Of a DNA stretch of 64,000 bases, positions 38,255 through 48,685 are shown piece by piece. How positions within the stretch are numbered: position 1 is the stretch's first letter; the number at the start of each line of letters is the position of its first letter. A program made the position numbers and the translations under genes. The notes beneath the pieces are model-generated. The model did not search any database. It saw only the letters and a list, made by a program, of their open reading frames with translations, and had not been told where the DNA came from. This DNA comes from Litoditis marina (Eukaryota; Nematoda; Chromadorea; Rhabditida; Rhabditidae), in NCBI GenBank assembly GCA_964036275.1, contig OZ038436.1, forward strand, positions 12,117,904 to 12,181,903. The letters are read 5' to 3'.

Positions 38255-39364
38255 CATTATTATCATTATTAGTCCAACTCGCCGAACCAGCGTGGAAGGT
38301 ACGTGAAGAAGTACCAGACAGCCGCCACCGTCCACCCTCCGCGATTCCGCAAATACGAACCACCCAGATTGGAGCCGAGAAGAGTCAGTTCATTTCATTC
38401 CCTTTTATCGAAAATGAACCTCGTGAAAATTTGATTTATTTTCGTTTAATTGAAAATAAGAATAAGTCTCGTGAAAGTTTTGATACAATTTTCCAGAATA
38501 AAGTGAAGTTCTTGTATAGAAAAAAGCGTTTTATGCAGTCCAATATGTGAAATAAATGAGTTCCAGTGCACCTTTTTTGAGAAATGTTTGGTACGGAAAA
38601 CATTTTAATTTGAAAACGCTTGACATGAAAACTTGTCTACCGATACTTGTAAAAATGATAAGAACTAATTCCAGTGAATTCATTGAATGCCGTGAATTGC
38701 ATTGAAAACACTAATACTAGAGTGACTACATGATTAATGTAAGCGTATAGGAATGCGTAAAACAGAAGTCTGTAAAACAGAATGCGTGTATTGCAGGAAG
38801 AGATCAAGGGGGAGTCCCTCATAGCAGCTGAGATTCGATCTTCGCGCGAGAGGGAGGACGAGCTGAGACGCAGCAGGAGTGAGCTGGGCCTACCCACACT
38901 CGAGGTACAACTAAAGTGTCATACGTTGTTAGCTTGTTAATCAGTTCGCAGTCACGTATGAAACATGTTAAACACAGCAGAACTCAGAAACGTGCAATGA
39001 AAAAGTGCACAATTCCTAATTAGAATGTCAATTGACTTCCAGTGTATGAGTAGAAAAAGACTAGGGAGCAAAAGAAATAAAACCTTTATTCATGAAAGCA
39101 AAATCCTAGTTCGCACTAGAGGTGCATTTTGTTAGACTCGAGCAGCGAAGTTCAACTAGCGATTTCAATTGCGCCAAACAGTGGCCAATAACCACTAGGT
39201 AATGGAATTCTCCCGAAAATCTTCAAGTCTATCACGTCGTGCTCAATCGTATATTTGTACTTAAACATTAATTTTTTTATCACAGGTATTGCGGGGCTTT
39301 GGCGAAAAAGGGTCCAATAAAGTTTTCTCCATTATTGTTGAACCGTTTTTCGATCAGAAAGAAA

Positions 39365-39396
<32 letters not shown>

Positions 39397-41204
39397 GGGG
39401 GGGGGAATGTTTTAAAAGACAGTTTGTTCAGGACACGATGGATTTGTGGAGAAATGGTCAGATGGGTCTCCCGCCGCTGAACCCCCTCAGGGGCGCTGTC
39501 AGCTACGATCTACATCATCAGGTACACAGGAAGTAAATTCGCTGGAGTTTGATGTCGGTACGCGCTGAAACATTCGAAAAACAACGGGATCAAACTACAA
39601 ACACAGCGAAATTGGGAAACGTCGTATAGGCCTATTTTGGAAAGAGCAAACTCTATCCGTTTTTCCGGCGTGATCTCCTACGTTATGATTGAAAGCGTTT
39701 CGAATTTTCAGACTCTTAGTGCGTTCGGACTCTGTTTCTATTCTAAAAGATGAATACGGTTTACAAAAAGGTTTAAGTTGAACACAATGATGAAATGGCT
39801 CGAATAGATATTGTGTTGGTCTACTCTAAAATCGTGTTGACCGGATATTTGTTGAAGTGAAAGATTTTCCGACTGTGAATACAAAAAAAGCAACATTATT
39901 TGAAGAATGATGACATTACAGACGGGCGCCTCTCCACTGCACAAGGCCGGCTCTATAGGGGAACTATCACAAGACTCGTACTCTCAATATGGAAGGAAGG
40001 AGGACTTCGGGTAGGTCAAATATAGCAATAGTACATTGTTGGTTTTTTTTCTGAACCGAACTCGAAGGGTATCGATGGTTTATTTGAGTGGCGACGTTTC
40101 GGCGAATTTCCGTTTTCAGATCCTAGAAAGGGCATCTGTAAGCAAATTGCAATAAACTCGATACAGTCGCGCCGGAACTATTTCCACACAGGTTGTGTGA
40201 TGATTCAAGTATATTAGTTCATAGACATTGAAACATGGAGATAGCTAAACATAGAGATTTTTGCGCTTTTTGTCTAGAAAAGTCCGTCTGAACGTGTGTG
40301 TTTTCAGTACACATCCCTGATACTGGCTGGGCCTTCTATATTTGAGAATGAGCATATTTTTCAATCACGGCGTGAAGTATAAAAACTTATATAGTGTTTA
40401 GACACCAAAATAATCGGATTGATTGATTGATTTATTCACATGCAAGTATGTAAGAGACAGATTGGGAATAAAAATAAAATTCAACGGAATTTGGGCAAAT
40501 ATCAGAACGACAAAAAAACGTGATGAACAAGAAACAAAGACATTGAAACCGCAGACAAAGTAGGATTTTGACGTGAAAAAAATACGAACGGTAAACTTTT
40601 AAAAATTTACAGCGCTCGCCCTGAGATGCGAAATGGTCGTGTGGCATACGCTCCAGCCCCGTACAAACTACAGAATACAGAAGATCAAGACGTGGTCAGT
40701 TTGCCACGAATTCTCTTTGAGTCGACCTTTATGAGATAGGATTCATTTCACATTCTACAGATCATGATTTCCTTGGGGGACATTTATTGCCGTTGCTTGT
40801 CTCTTTTTGCTGTGATAATGCTCAGTGCTGAAACACATTTGCGCCGATTCACTGGGATCGCTCAGATATGAAAGCAAGAGATCATGGAGGTCGATGAGAC
40901 CGCAGACAGTAGCAGAAATTCTACGGGTCTAAAATGGTTGGCCAATTGTCTGGGAACATAATCGTTTGAAATAATGACTTAACTTATAACAACTCATATA
41001 TTTTCATTTCATGTGAACCTTCAACTTTTTGATACATCGTGAACTATTCTTTTTATTTCATTTCCGCCAATTTAAACTTGACAGAAAATGAAAGTGGTTA
41101 TTTCATTTCCGCCAATTTAAACTTGACAGAAAATGAAAGTGGTTGTTCAGATGATCTACGGACCTCCCAGGCGACAACCACCTCCGCTGAAACGGTTCGA
41201 GTGA
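32949..41204 (+). CDS. Low-complexity, Pro-rich, probably cytoskeletal adaptor, 13 exons
   Basis: Exons: 32972-33182 (or from ATG 32949), 34655-34746, 35149-35255, 35665-35768, 36329-36413, 36704-36805, 37579-37694, 38291-38383, 38797-38904, 39432-39521, 39922-40010, 40613-40694, 41151-41204; 451 codons from 32949. Notable parts are a basic start (SKRALKENV), WYDRAKIRDAV, and the SH3/EVH1-ligand-like FEPPPLPPK. Also present are YSYEQQLLLLFLKQNPELI, a charged helix LIAAEIRSSREREDELRR and the C-terminal GPPRRQPPPLKRFE. The helix resembles the ER-rich motif of AKAP2/MISP-type actin regulators; this is from memory and weak. Exon 7 uses an unusual TTTCAAG acceptor; if it is skipped, exon 6 reads into TAA at 36823. 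The 5' end is uncertain: the ATG lies inside a transposon arm, and a phase-2 acceptor at 32971 would instead link to unseen upstream exons. The last six exons lie in a tandem duplication. Confidence 0.75.
33184..33405 (+). mobile_element. tRNA-derived SINE (copy 1)
   Basis: Head TATAGTCGTCGCCAACGG, then GGAGGGTACTGTATATCTCA, then a tRNA-like part: A-box-like GGCAGCGGTTAGCGCCC and B-box GGTTCGATTCC (33334), ending in ATTTGGCACTCAC. No CCA or clean acceptor stem, so it is a retroposon and not a tRNA gene. The head begins right at the donor of exon 32972-33182. Confidence 0.75.
34437..34645 (+). mobile_element. tRNA-derived SINE (copy 2)
   Basis: Same order as at 33184: TATAGTCGTCGCCAGG head, ACTGTATATTTCACTTTCCG, A-box-like TAGCGCAGTGGTTAGCGCCC, B-box GGTTCGATTC, GCACTCACTATATACGA tail. 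It ends about ten bases before the acceptor of exon 34655-34746. Confidence 0.75.
35005..35090 (-). mobile_element. R1 element, truncated
   Basis: Reverse-oriented R1 beginning TATACTGTTAGTCAATTGC with CAGTCACGTGAAACATG and AACACAGCAGAACTCAG. The far end is missing; it breaks off at GTGCACGATTCTT. Confidence 0.75.
35812..35934. mobile_element. R2 hairpin element
   Basis: Palindrome of about 120 bp starting 44 bases after the donor of exon 35665-35768. The arms are TGACGATTATGTGCTCCAAT and complement with a few mismatches. Confidence 0.8.
37436..37569 (-). mobile_element. R1 element next to an exon
   Basis: Full-length reverse R1 ending TACTTCTGGTATA at 37569. The next bases, ATTTTCAAG, are the proposed acceptor of exon 37579-37694, so the element edge is nine bases from the exon. 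Confidence 0.8.
38221..38278. repeat. (ATT)n microsatellite
   Basis: About 55 bases of ATT repeats with a few ATC units, ending six bases before the start of the tandemly duplicated block at 38284. Confidence 0.9.
41056..41145 (+). repeat. 45-bp tandem direct repeat before the last exon
   Basis: TTTCATTTCCGCCAATTTAA and what follows up to GAAAGTGGTT occurs twice in a row, just upstream of the acceptor of exon 41151-41204. Copy 2 of the large duplication has it once (about 46706-46750), so the small repeat arose in copy 1. Confidence 0.85.
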
Positions 41205-42430
41205 TACAACACATCAATGGAGCCAAGTTCTGGAAAAGAAAATCTTGTATTTCATGTCTTTGTCTTTACTATATAGTTTTTCATCCATTTACGGAAAATG
41301 TGCTCAATGACGTAGGTTCCCTACTTCTGTAGCTGGTGCGCTAGCTATCTCGCTTCCATCTCATGAGATAATCTCGTAGCAACATCTCACCTACTTCTGT
41401 AGAGATTCAACTGATTGCTGTGCTATCACGTTGGAAGTTCGAAAGATTCGTGAATTGCTTCTCATTATAACGATCATTCAAACTTGTGATGAGTTCAGTC
41501 GGATTGCTACCGCGCCAGGAAAAGCGGGAGTTGTAACTATTGTTAAAGAATCCCAACCTAAATTACGATGTATCTACTCTTCATTTTCTGAAGTATGACT
41601 GTGGCTATGTTGTCATGCATTCTTCTTCGTTGCACATAACTATTTTATATTCAAAAAAACGGAAATTCACGTTAATCATACAGAAAAAGAACATTCTCGA
41701 GTTCTGATGTGTTTTGTATGTTTTATGTCACTTTGTCTCGATACATACGTAGCTAAGATAGAGGGAGTGCTCTCATCTCGAATAATTTTATTCTCACCAT
41801 AATACCTGATGTGTTTTTGTATTCTTTTCTCAAACTTCACTTCTAGTTATACAGTTGCACACGGAAGTCGTACTTTCGCACTTATTCACCAGGTTAATTA
41901 TGCTCAATCTCATTCGAGAGTTGTTATAAACACTTTGGATAACATTGTCCCTCGCACAGTTGTGCAGTCTTCGTTTCAACAACAAACACAGAGAACGCGT
42001 CAATCGATAACGCAATGCTAGCGCACGATCGTGAATTGACCGCTAGAAATGTGAGTGTGTAGTTCAGAGATCAGAAGATACGCAGATAGTTGGAATGAGT
42101 CTCTACCTCTTTCCCTTGGGCACGATAATCTGTCCCAGTGGGAACGAAAATGGCTTGGAAACGTTCCCAAAATATTGGTAAATAAGGATTTTGGAAAACG
42201 TTCCCACAGGAGGCGATTTTGCGCTCCCGGGAACGAAAACCCTTCCGGGAACGCAACAAAAATGTTGGTGCGTGCTGCTCCTAACAATGTTGGGCAACGG
42301 TTTAGTGGGAGCATGTAGTTCTAGTCAAACCTTCTCTAGGAAATTCTCTCACCTGAATTAGTCAGGTATATTCCGACGCGGGCTTCTATATACATGAATT
42401 CAATCTGCTCCCGGTCACCATTTTAATATA

Positions 42431-42666
42431 ATTAATTTGTGTACGGCCTATTTCATCCGTTTGGTCACTTTATTGTGAATCAATTTTACAAGTACATAAT
42501 ATCACTATCAACCGTAGATGGACTGTCCGTAGAGGGGGTGGAAATAGGCATGGGTGAGCTTTGTTACCAGCTCATGCGGTCCGCCATAAAGATACCGCGG
42601 CGAGCGGGGATCGAACCCAGGTCTGTGGAGCGACAGCCGAACGCTAACCACTTGACCACTCGGCCC
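42431..42666 (-). mobile_element. tRNA-derived SINE with AATATA target duplication
   Basis: Read on the minus strand it starts GGGCCGAGTGGTCAAGTGGT, continues through TTAGCGTTCGGCTGTCG, and has a perfect B-box GGGTTCGATCCC, then about 160 bp of body. Both sides carry AATATA (42425-42430 and 42667-42672). The paralogous site in copy 2 (about 47571) reads CTTGATATAAGAAG without the insert, which fixes both the ends and the retroposition. It is not a functional tRNA gene: no 7-bp acceptor stem is visible. Confidence 0.85.
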
Positions 42667-43111
42667 AATATAAGAAGTTTTGAAATAGAACCGATATAGG
42701 ACACTCTTCTGAGCGAAATAGAATGATGTACCTTATCGCAAATCATATAAGTTATAGGTTGATTATCTGAAATGTGTTCAGAAAGTTCATTTCACAACTT
42801 TATTCTATATATCGATTCGTCACAGTTTTGTACATCATCTGGGAGATCGTCTTTGGTTAAAGGAACCGGCATAGCATTGAAGACAATTTGTAGTGTCTTC
42901 AGTAGAGATTCTGGAAACATAATTATTTAATAAAAAGGGATATTTGGAAGAAGTTGAGATATCTGTTGCGGTTCAGTGTGAAGTGTAGCATGATTTTTGA
43001 TTAAGCGCACCGGGATCAAACTACAAACATCAAAGAACGGAACAATATCAGCGTTCTGCCGTCTTCTTCGAGCGACTCACTCTTTGGCTTATTAGAACCG
43101 ACCATGTTTCA

Positions 43112-43294
43112 GGCACCGTAGCAAAGTATCCTTAAGAGGTCAGCTCCGAGCTGAACTTTCTGGTCACCAGCTCGCTCAAGTTTGGGTCACCTGCACTATG
43201 CTTATACATACAAAGTTGGCAGCTATGTTGCCAGACTATGATCAGGTTCTAAATCAGGGTGAGCTAACCACTTTCACGACTTTGCTACGGTGCC
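43112..43294. mobile_element. MITE with GGCACCGTAGCAAAG inverted ends
   Basis: Exact 15-bp inverted ends, GGCACCGTAGCAAAG and CTTTGCTACGGTGCC, enclosing GTCACCAGCTCGC and CAAGTTTGGGTCACCTGCAC. It is missing at the matching site of copy 2 (about 48034). A longer relative is at 63098-63526 with the same ends. Confidence 0.85.
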
Positions 43295-43516
43295 AGAAGT
43301 TTAACGCGCCAGTTCAGTATCATCATATTTTGTAAGTCATAGTCGAAACTTTTTTAACGTGTTGATGTCTCACAGAGAAATATTTTGCTCATAACCGAAA
43401 CTATGCTATTCGAAAAACTTAGCCTACGTTAAACTTTGATGAAAATACTAGGTTATTTTATTTGAACGAAATATAATTGTGTCACTAGGACATTATGATG
43501 GTTGTATGATTAAGTT

Positions 43517-43673
43517 AATGTGCTCAGTAAGAGATGTACTCAAAACCGTTTCGACCCAGATTCAAGACGGTTCAACTGATGATGACTCAAACCTCTGAGA
43601 AAACCCAAATCCGTCTTGAATCAGGGTCGAAACGGTTTTGAGTACATCTCTTACTGAGCACATTAACTTAATC
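43517..43673. mobile_element. Foldback element with GTGCTCAGTAAGAGATG ends
   Basis: Arms of about 60 bp: AATGTGCTCAGTAAGAGATG through GTTTCGACCCAGATTCAAG and the near-exact complement. The same element, one copy per duplicate, is at 48254-48420, so it predates the duplication. Confidence 0.8.
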
Positions 43674-43951
43674 ATTTGATGGAAATGTTTTCTTTGTACA
43701 TCTGTAAGAGAACTATATTCTTTCTGTTCTTCTACTCTAATGTTCCACTCTATGTTACTTTACTTCGCTAGTACTCACTATCCATTCTATTGCAAATGGC
43801 TGGTAGTCGCTTCGGAAAAATGAACAGAAAATATATAACAAAGCCAAGAACAACCAGACTCAGCCCGTAGATGGCAACGTAAAAATCCTGAAATGGGAGT
43901 ACACTAGTGCAGTATTTAAATTCATATTTTTTGGTCTCGAAAATTTTTCTG

Positions 43952-46900
43952 GAACCAGCGTGGAAGGTACGTGAAGAAGTACCAGACAGCCGCCACCGTC
44001 CACCCTCCGCGATTCCGCAAATACGAACCACCCAGATTGGAGCCGAGAAGAGTCAGTTCATTTCATTCCCTTTTATCGAAAATGAACCTCGTGAAAATTT
44101 GATTTATTTTCGTTTAATTGAAAATAAGAATAAGTCTCGTGAAAGTTTTGATACAATTTTCCAGAATAAAGTGAAGTTCTTGTATAGAAAAAAGCGTTTT
44201 ATGCAGTCCAATATGTGAAATAAATGAGTTCCAGTGCACCTTTTTTGAGAAATGTTTGGTACGGAAAACATTTTAATTTGAAAACGCTTGACATGAAAAC
44301 TTGTCTACCGATACTTGTAAAAATGATAAGAACTAATTCCAGTGAATTCATTGAATGCCGTGAATTGCATTGAAAACACTAATATTAGAGTGAGTACATG
44401 ATTACTGTAAGCGTATAGGAAAGTGTGAAACAGACTATGCGTGTTGCAGGAAGAGATCAAGGGGGAGTCCCTGATAGCAGCTGAGATTCGCTCTTCGCGC
44501 GAGAGGGAGGACGAGCTGAGACGCAGCAGGAGTGAGCTGGGCCTACCCACACTCGAGGTACAACTAAAGTGTCATACGTTGTTAGCTTGTTAATCAGTTC
44601 GCAGTCACGTATGAAACATGTTAAACACAGCAGAACTCAGAAACGTGCAATGAAAAAGTGCACAATTCCTAATTAGAATGTCAATTGACTTCCAGTGTAT
44701 GAGTAGAAAAAGAATAGGGAGCAAAAGAAATAAAACCTTTATTCATGAAAGCAAAATCCTAGTTCGCACTAGAGGTGCATTTTGTTAGTAGAACTCGAGC
44801 AGCAAAGTTCAACTAGCGATTTCAATTGCGCCAAACAGGGGCCAATAAAGTAGGTAATGGAACTCTCCCGAAAATCTTCAAGTCTATCACGTCGTGCTCA
44901 ATTATTTATACTTAAACATTAGTTTTTTTTATCACAGGTATTGCGGGGCTTTGGCGAAAAAGGGTCCAATAAATTTACCATTATTGTTGAACCGTTTTTC
45001 GATCAGAAAGAAAAGAGAGAGAACGAAATGTTTCAAAAGACAGTTTGTTCAGGACACGATGGATTTGTGGAGAAATGGTCAGATGGGTCTCCCGCCGCTG
45101 AACCCCCTCAGGGGCGCTGTCAGCTACGATCTACATCATCAGGTACACAGGAAGTAAATTCGCTGGAGTTTGATGTCGGTACGCGCTGAAACATTCGAAA
45201 AACAACGGGATCAAACTACAAACACAGCGAAATTGGGAAACGTCGTATAGGCCTCTTTTGGAAAGAGCAAACTCTATCCGTTTTTCCGGCGTGATCTCTT
45301 ACGTTATGATTTCAAGAATTTCAAACATTTCTAGACCCCCTGTGCATTTTGACTCTGTTTCTATTCTAAAAGATGTATACGGTTTACAAGAAAGGTTTTA
45401 GTGAAACACAATGATAAGATAGCTTGAATAGATACTGTGTTGGTCTACGCTAGATTCGTGCTGACAAGATGTTTGTTAAATTGGAAGATTGTTTCGACTG
45501 TGAATACAAAAAAAGCAACACTATTTGAAGAATGATGACATTACAGACCGGCGCCTCTCCACTGCACAAGGCCGGCTCTATAGGGGAACTATCCCAAGAC
45601 TCGTACTCTCAATATGGAAGGAAGGAGGAGTTTGGGTAGGTCAAATATTGCAATAGTACATTGTTGGGTTTTTTTCTGAACCGAACTCGAAGGGTATCGA
45701 TGGTTAATTTGAGTGGCGACGTTTCGGCGAATTTCCGTTTTCAGATCCTAGAAAGGGCATCTGTAAGCAAATTGCAATAAACTCGATACAGTCGCGCCGG
45801 AACTATTTCCACACAGAGTGTGTGAAGATTCGAGTATATTAGTTCATAGACATTGGAACATGATGATAGCAAAACATAGAGATTTTTGTGCTTTTTGTCT
45901 AGAAAAGTCTGCGCGTCTGAGCGTGTGTGTTTTCAGTACACATCCCTGATACTGGCTGGGCCTTCTATATTTGAGAATGAGCATATTTTTCAATCACGGC
46001 GTGAAGTATAAAAACTTATATAGTGTTTAGACACCAAAATAATCGGATTTATTTATTCACATGCAAGTATGTAAGAGACAGATAGGGAAGAAAAATAAAA
46101 TTCAACGGAATTTGGGCAAATATCAGAACGACAAAAAAACGTGATGAACAAGAAACAAAGACATTGAAACCGCAGATAAAGTAGGATTTTGACGTGAAAA
46201 AAATACGAACGGTAAACTTTTAAAAATTTACAGCGCTCGCCCTGAAATGCGAAATGGTCGTGTGGCATACGCTCCAGCCCCGTACAAACTACAGAATACA
46301 GAAGATCAAGATGTGGTCAGTTTGCCACGAATTCTCTTTGAGTCGACCTTTATGAGATAGGATTCATTTTACATTCTACAGATCATGATTTCCTTGGGGG
46401 ACATTTATTGCCGTTGCTTGTCTCTTTTTGATTTGATAATGCTCAGTGCTGAAACACATTTGCGCCGATTCACTGGGATCGCTCAGATATGAAAGCAAGA
46501 GATCATGGAGGTCGATGAGACCGCAGACAGTAGCAGAAATTCTACGGGTCTAAAATGGTTGGCCAATTGTCTGGGAACATAATCGTTTGAAATAATGAGT
46601 TGATAAAACTGATTAACTTAACTTATAACAACTCATATATTTCCATTTCATGTGAACCTTCAACTTTTTGATACATCGTGTCACATCGTGAACTGTTCTT
46701 TTTATTTCGTTTCCGCCAATTTAAACTTGACATAAAATGAAAGTGGTTGTTCAGATGATCTACGGACCTCCCAGGCGACAACCACCTACGTTGAAACGAT
46801 TCGAGTAATACAAAACATCAATGGAGCCAAGTTCTGGAAAAAAAGTCTTGTATTTTATGTCTTTGTCTTTACTATATAGTTTTTCATCCATTTACGGAAA

Positions 46901-48685
46901 ATGTGCTCAATGACGTAGGTTCCCTACTTCTGTAGCTGGTGCGCTAGCTATCTCGCTTCCATCTCATGAGATAATCTCGTAGCAACATCTCACTTACTTC
47001 TGTAGAGATTCGACTGATTGCTGTGCTATCACGTTGGAAGTTCGAAAGATTCGTGAATTGCTTCTCATTATAACGATCATTTAAACTTGTGATGAGTTCA
47101 GTTGGATTGCTACCGCGCCAGGAAAAGCGGGAGTTGTAACTATTGTTAAAGAATCCCAACCCAACTTACGATGTATCTTCTCTTCATTTTTTGAAGTATG
47201 ACTGTGGCTATGTTGTCATGCATTCTTCTTCCTTGCACATAACCATTTATATTAAAAAACGCAAGTTCACGTTAACTACGAAGAAAAAAGATTTTCGAGT
47301 TCTGATGTGTTTTCTATGTTTCATGTCACTTTGTCTTGATACTTGCGTAACTAAAAATAAGGGAGTGCTCTCATCTCGAATAATTTTATTCTCACCATAA
47401 TACCTGATGTGTTTTTGTATTCTTTTCTCAAACTTCACTTCTAGTTATACAGTTGCACACGAAAATCGCACTTATTCGTTCACCAGGTTAACTATGCTCA
47501 ATTCGAGAGTTTTCTCATTCGAGAGTTATAAACACTTTGGATAGCATTGTTTCTCGTACAGGTCACCATCTTGATATAAGAAGTTTTGAAATCGGAACGG
47601 TAGAGAACATTCTTTTCAGCTGACCGAAAATAATTTAACTCATTGCTAATCATATAAGTTATAGGTTGATTATCTGAAATGTGTTCAGAAAGTTCATTTC
47701 ACAACTTTATTCTGTATATCGATTCGTCACAGTTTTGTACATCATCTGGGAGATCGTCTTTGGTTAAAGGAACCGGCATAGCATTGAAGACAATTTGTAG
47801 TGTCTTCAGTAGAGATTCTGGAAACATAATTATTTAGTAAAAAGGGATATTTGGAAGAAGTTGAGATATCTGTTGCGGTTCAGTGTGAAGTGTAGCATGA
47901 TTTTTGATTGTGCCTGAAGCGCAATCAAACTACAAACATCAAAGAACGGAAAAAGAAAGCGTCTGCCAGCTTTTTTCAGGGCGACCTCATTTTTTTGACT
48001 AATTTTTGGCTAATAGAATAGAACTGATCATGTTCCAAAGTTTGACGCGCCATTTCAGTATCATTGTATTCTGTAAGTTATAGTTGGAAGTTTGATTCAC
48101 CTGTTTGATGTCTCACAGAGAAATATTCCACTCATAACCGAAACTATGCTATTTGAAACACTTAGCCTACGTTAACTTTGATGAAAATACTAGGTTATTT
48201 TACTTGAACGAAATATAATTGTGTCACTAGGACATTATGATGGTTGTATGATTAAGTTAATGTGCTCAGTAAGAGATGTACTCAAAACCGTTTCGACCCA
48301 GATTCAAGACGGTTCAACTGATGATGACTCAAACCTATGAGAAAACCCAAATCCGTCTTGAATCAGGGTCGAAACGGTTTTGAGTACATCTCTTACTGAA
48401 CACATTAACTTAATCATTTGATGAAAATGTTTTCTTTGTATGAGAACTATATTCTTTCTGTTCTTCTACTCTAATGTTTCACTCTATGTTACTTTACTTC
48501 GCTAGTACTCACCATCCATTCTATTGCAAATGGCTGGTAGTCGCTTCGGAAAAATGAAAAGAAAATAAATAACAAAGCCAAGAACAACCAGACTTAGCCC
48601 GTAGATGGCAACGTAAAAATCCTGAAATGGGAGTACACTAGTGCAGTATTCGAATATATATTTTTTGGTCTCGAAAAATTTTCTG
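43952..48685. repeat. Tandem duplication, copy 2 (4734 bp)
   Basis: Directly abuts copy 1 at 43951/43952 with the overlap CTGG at the join. It ends TTGGTCTCGAAAAATTTTCTG at 48685, where similarity stops. It contains an orphan set of exons 8-13 of the 32949 gene and the attached copy of SLC7 exons 12-13. Confidence 0.92.
43959..46808 (+). pseudogene. Orphan 3' exons of the 32949 gene (duplicate)
   Basis: Six exons: 43959-44051, 44450-44557, 45053-45142, 45547-45635, 46234-46315, 46755-46808. All splice sites and frames are kept, and the stop is TAA instead of TGA. Across 516 coding bases I count nine synonymous differences plus the stop-codon change, and two replacements (Asp/Glu in exon 11, Pro/Thr in exon 13). 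No 5' exons precede it. It could act as an alternative set of terminal exons, or be a collapsed second haplotype. Confidence 0.8.

Larger units (their letters stand above)
42792..43887 (-). pseudogene. Orphan 3' exons of the SLC7 transporter (duplicate)
   Basis: Two exons, 43779-43887 and 42792-42910, copies of SLC7 exons 12 and 13. Both reading frames, the donor (GTGAGT), the acceptor and the stop are intact. Relative to the attached copy there are four synonymous changes and one replacement at the exon junction codon (AAA here, GAA there; Lys versus Glu). No upstream SLC7 exons exist between the copies, so this can only be expressed as an alternative tail by splicing across the proximal copy, or not at all. 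Confidence 0.8.
38284..43951. repeat. Tandem duplication, copy 1 (5668 bp)
   Basis: Starts GAACCAGCGTGGAAGG and ends TCGAAAATTTTTCTG. It matches copy 2 (43952-48685) over its length apart from substitutions, small indels and insertions specific to this copy: an AG/G-run expansion at 39365-39410, a 45-bp direct repeat at about 41056-41145, sequence at 41960-42412, a SINE at 42431-42666 and a MITE at 43112-43294. It contains exons 8-13 of the 32949 gene and an orphan copy of SLC7 exons 12-13. Confidence 0.92.

Noticed and set aside
38065..38550. ORF of 161 codons, repeated as 103 codons at 43907-44218
   Set aside because: It crosses exon 8 in the wrong frame and continues into intron. The real frame (YVKKYQTAATVHPPRFRKY) ends at a donor and keeps phase with its neighbours; the ORF is repeated only because the block is duplicated.
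40432..40647. 71-codon minus-strand ORF, repeated at 46053-46268
   Set aside because: It is preserved only because it overlaps the duplicated block and part of + strand exon 12; its own sequence has no splice support and looks like retroposon-derived intron.
44941..45189. Open frame GFGEKGSNKF... running through the DTMDLW exon
   Set aside because: In copy 1 the same frame is broken near the AG/G-run expansion, and the phase-0 exon 45053-45142 in another frame is the one kept in both copies.
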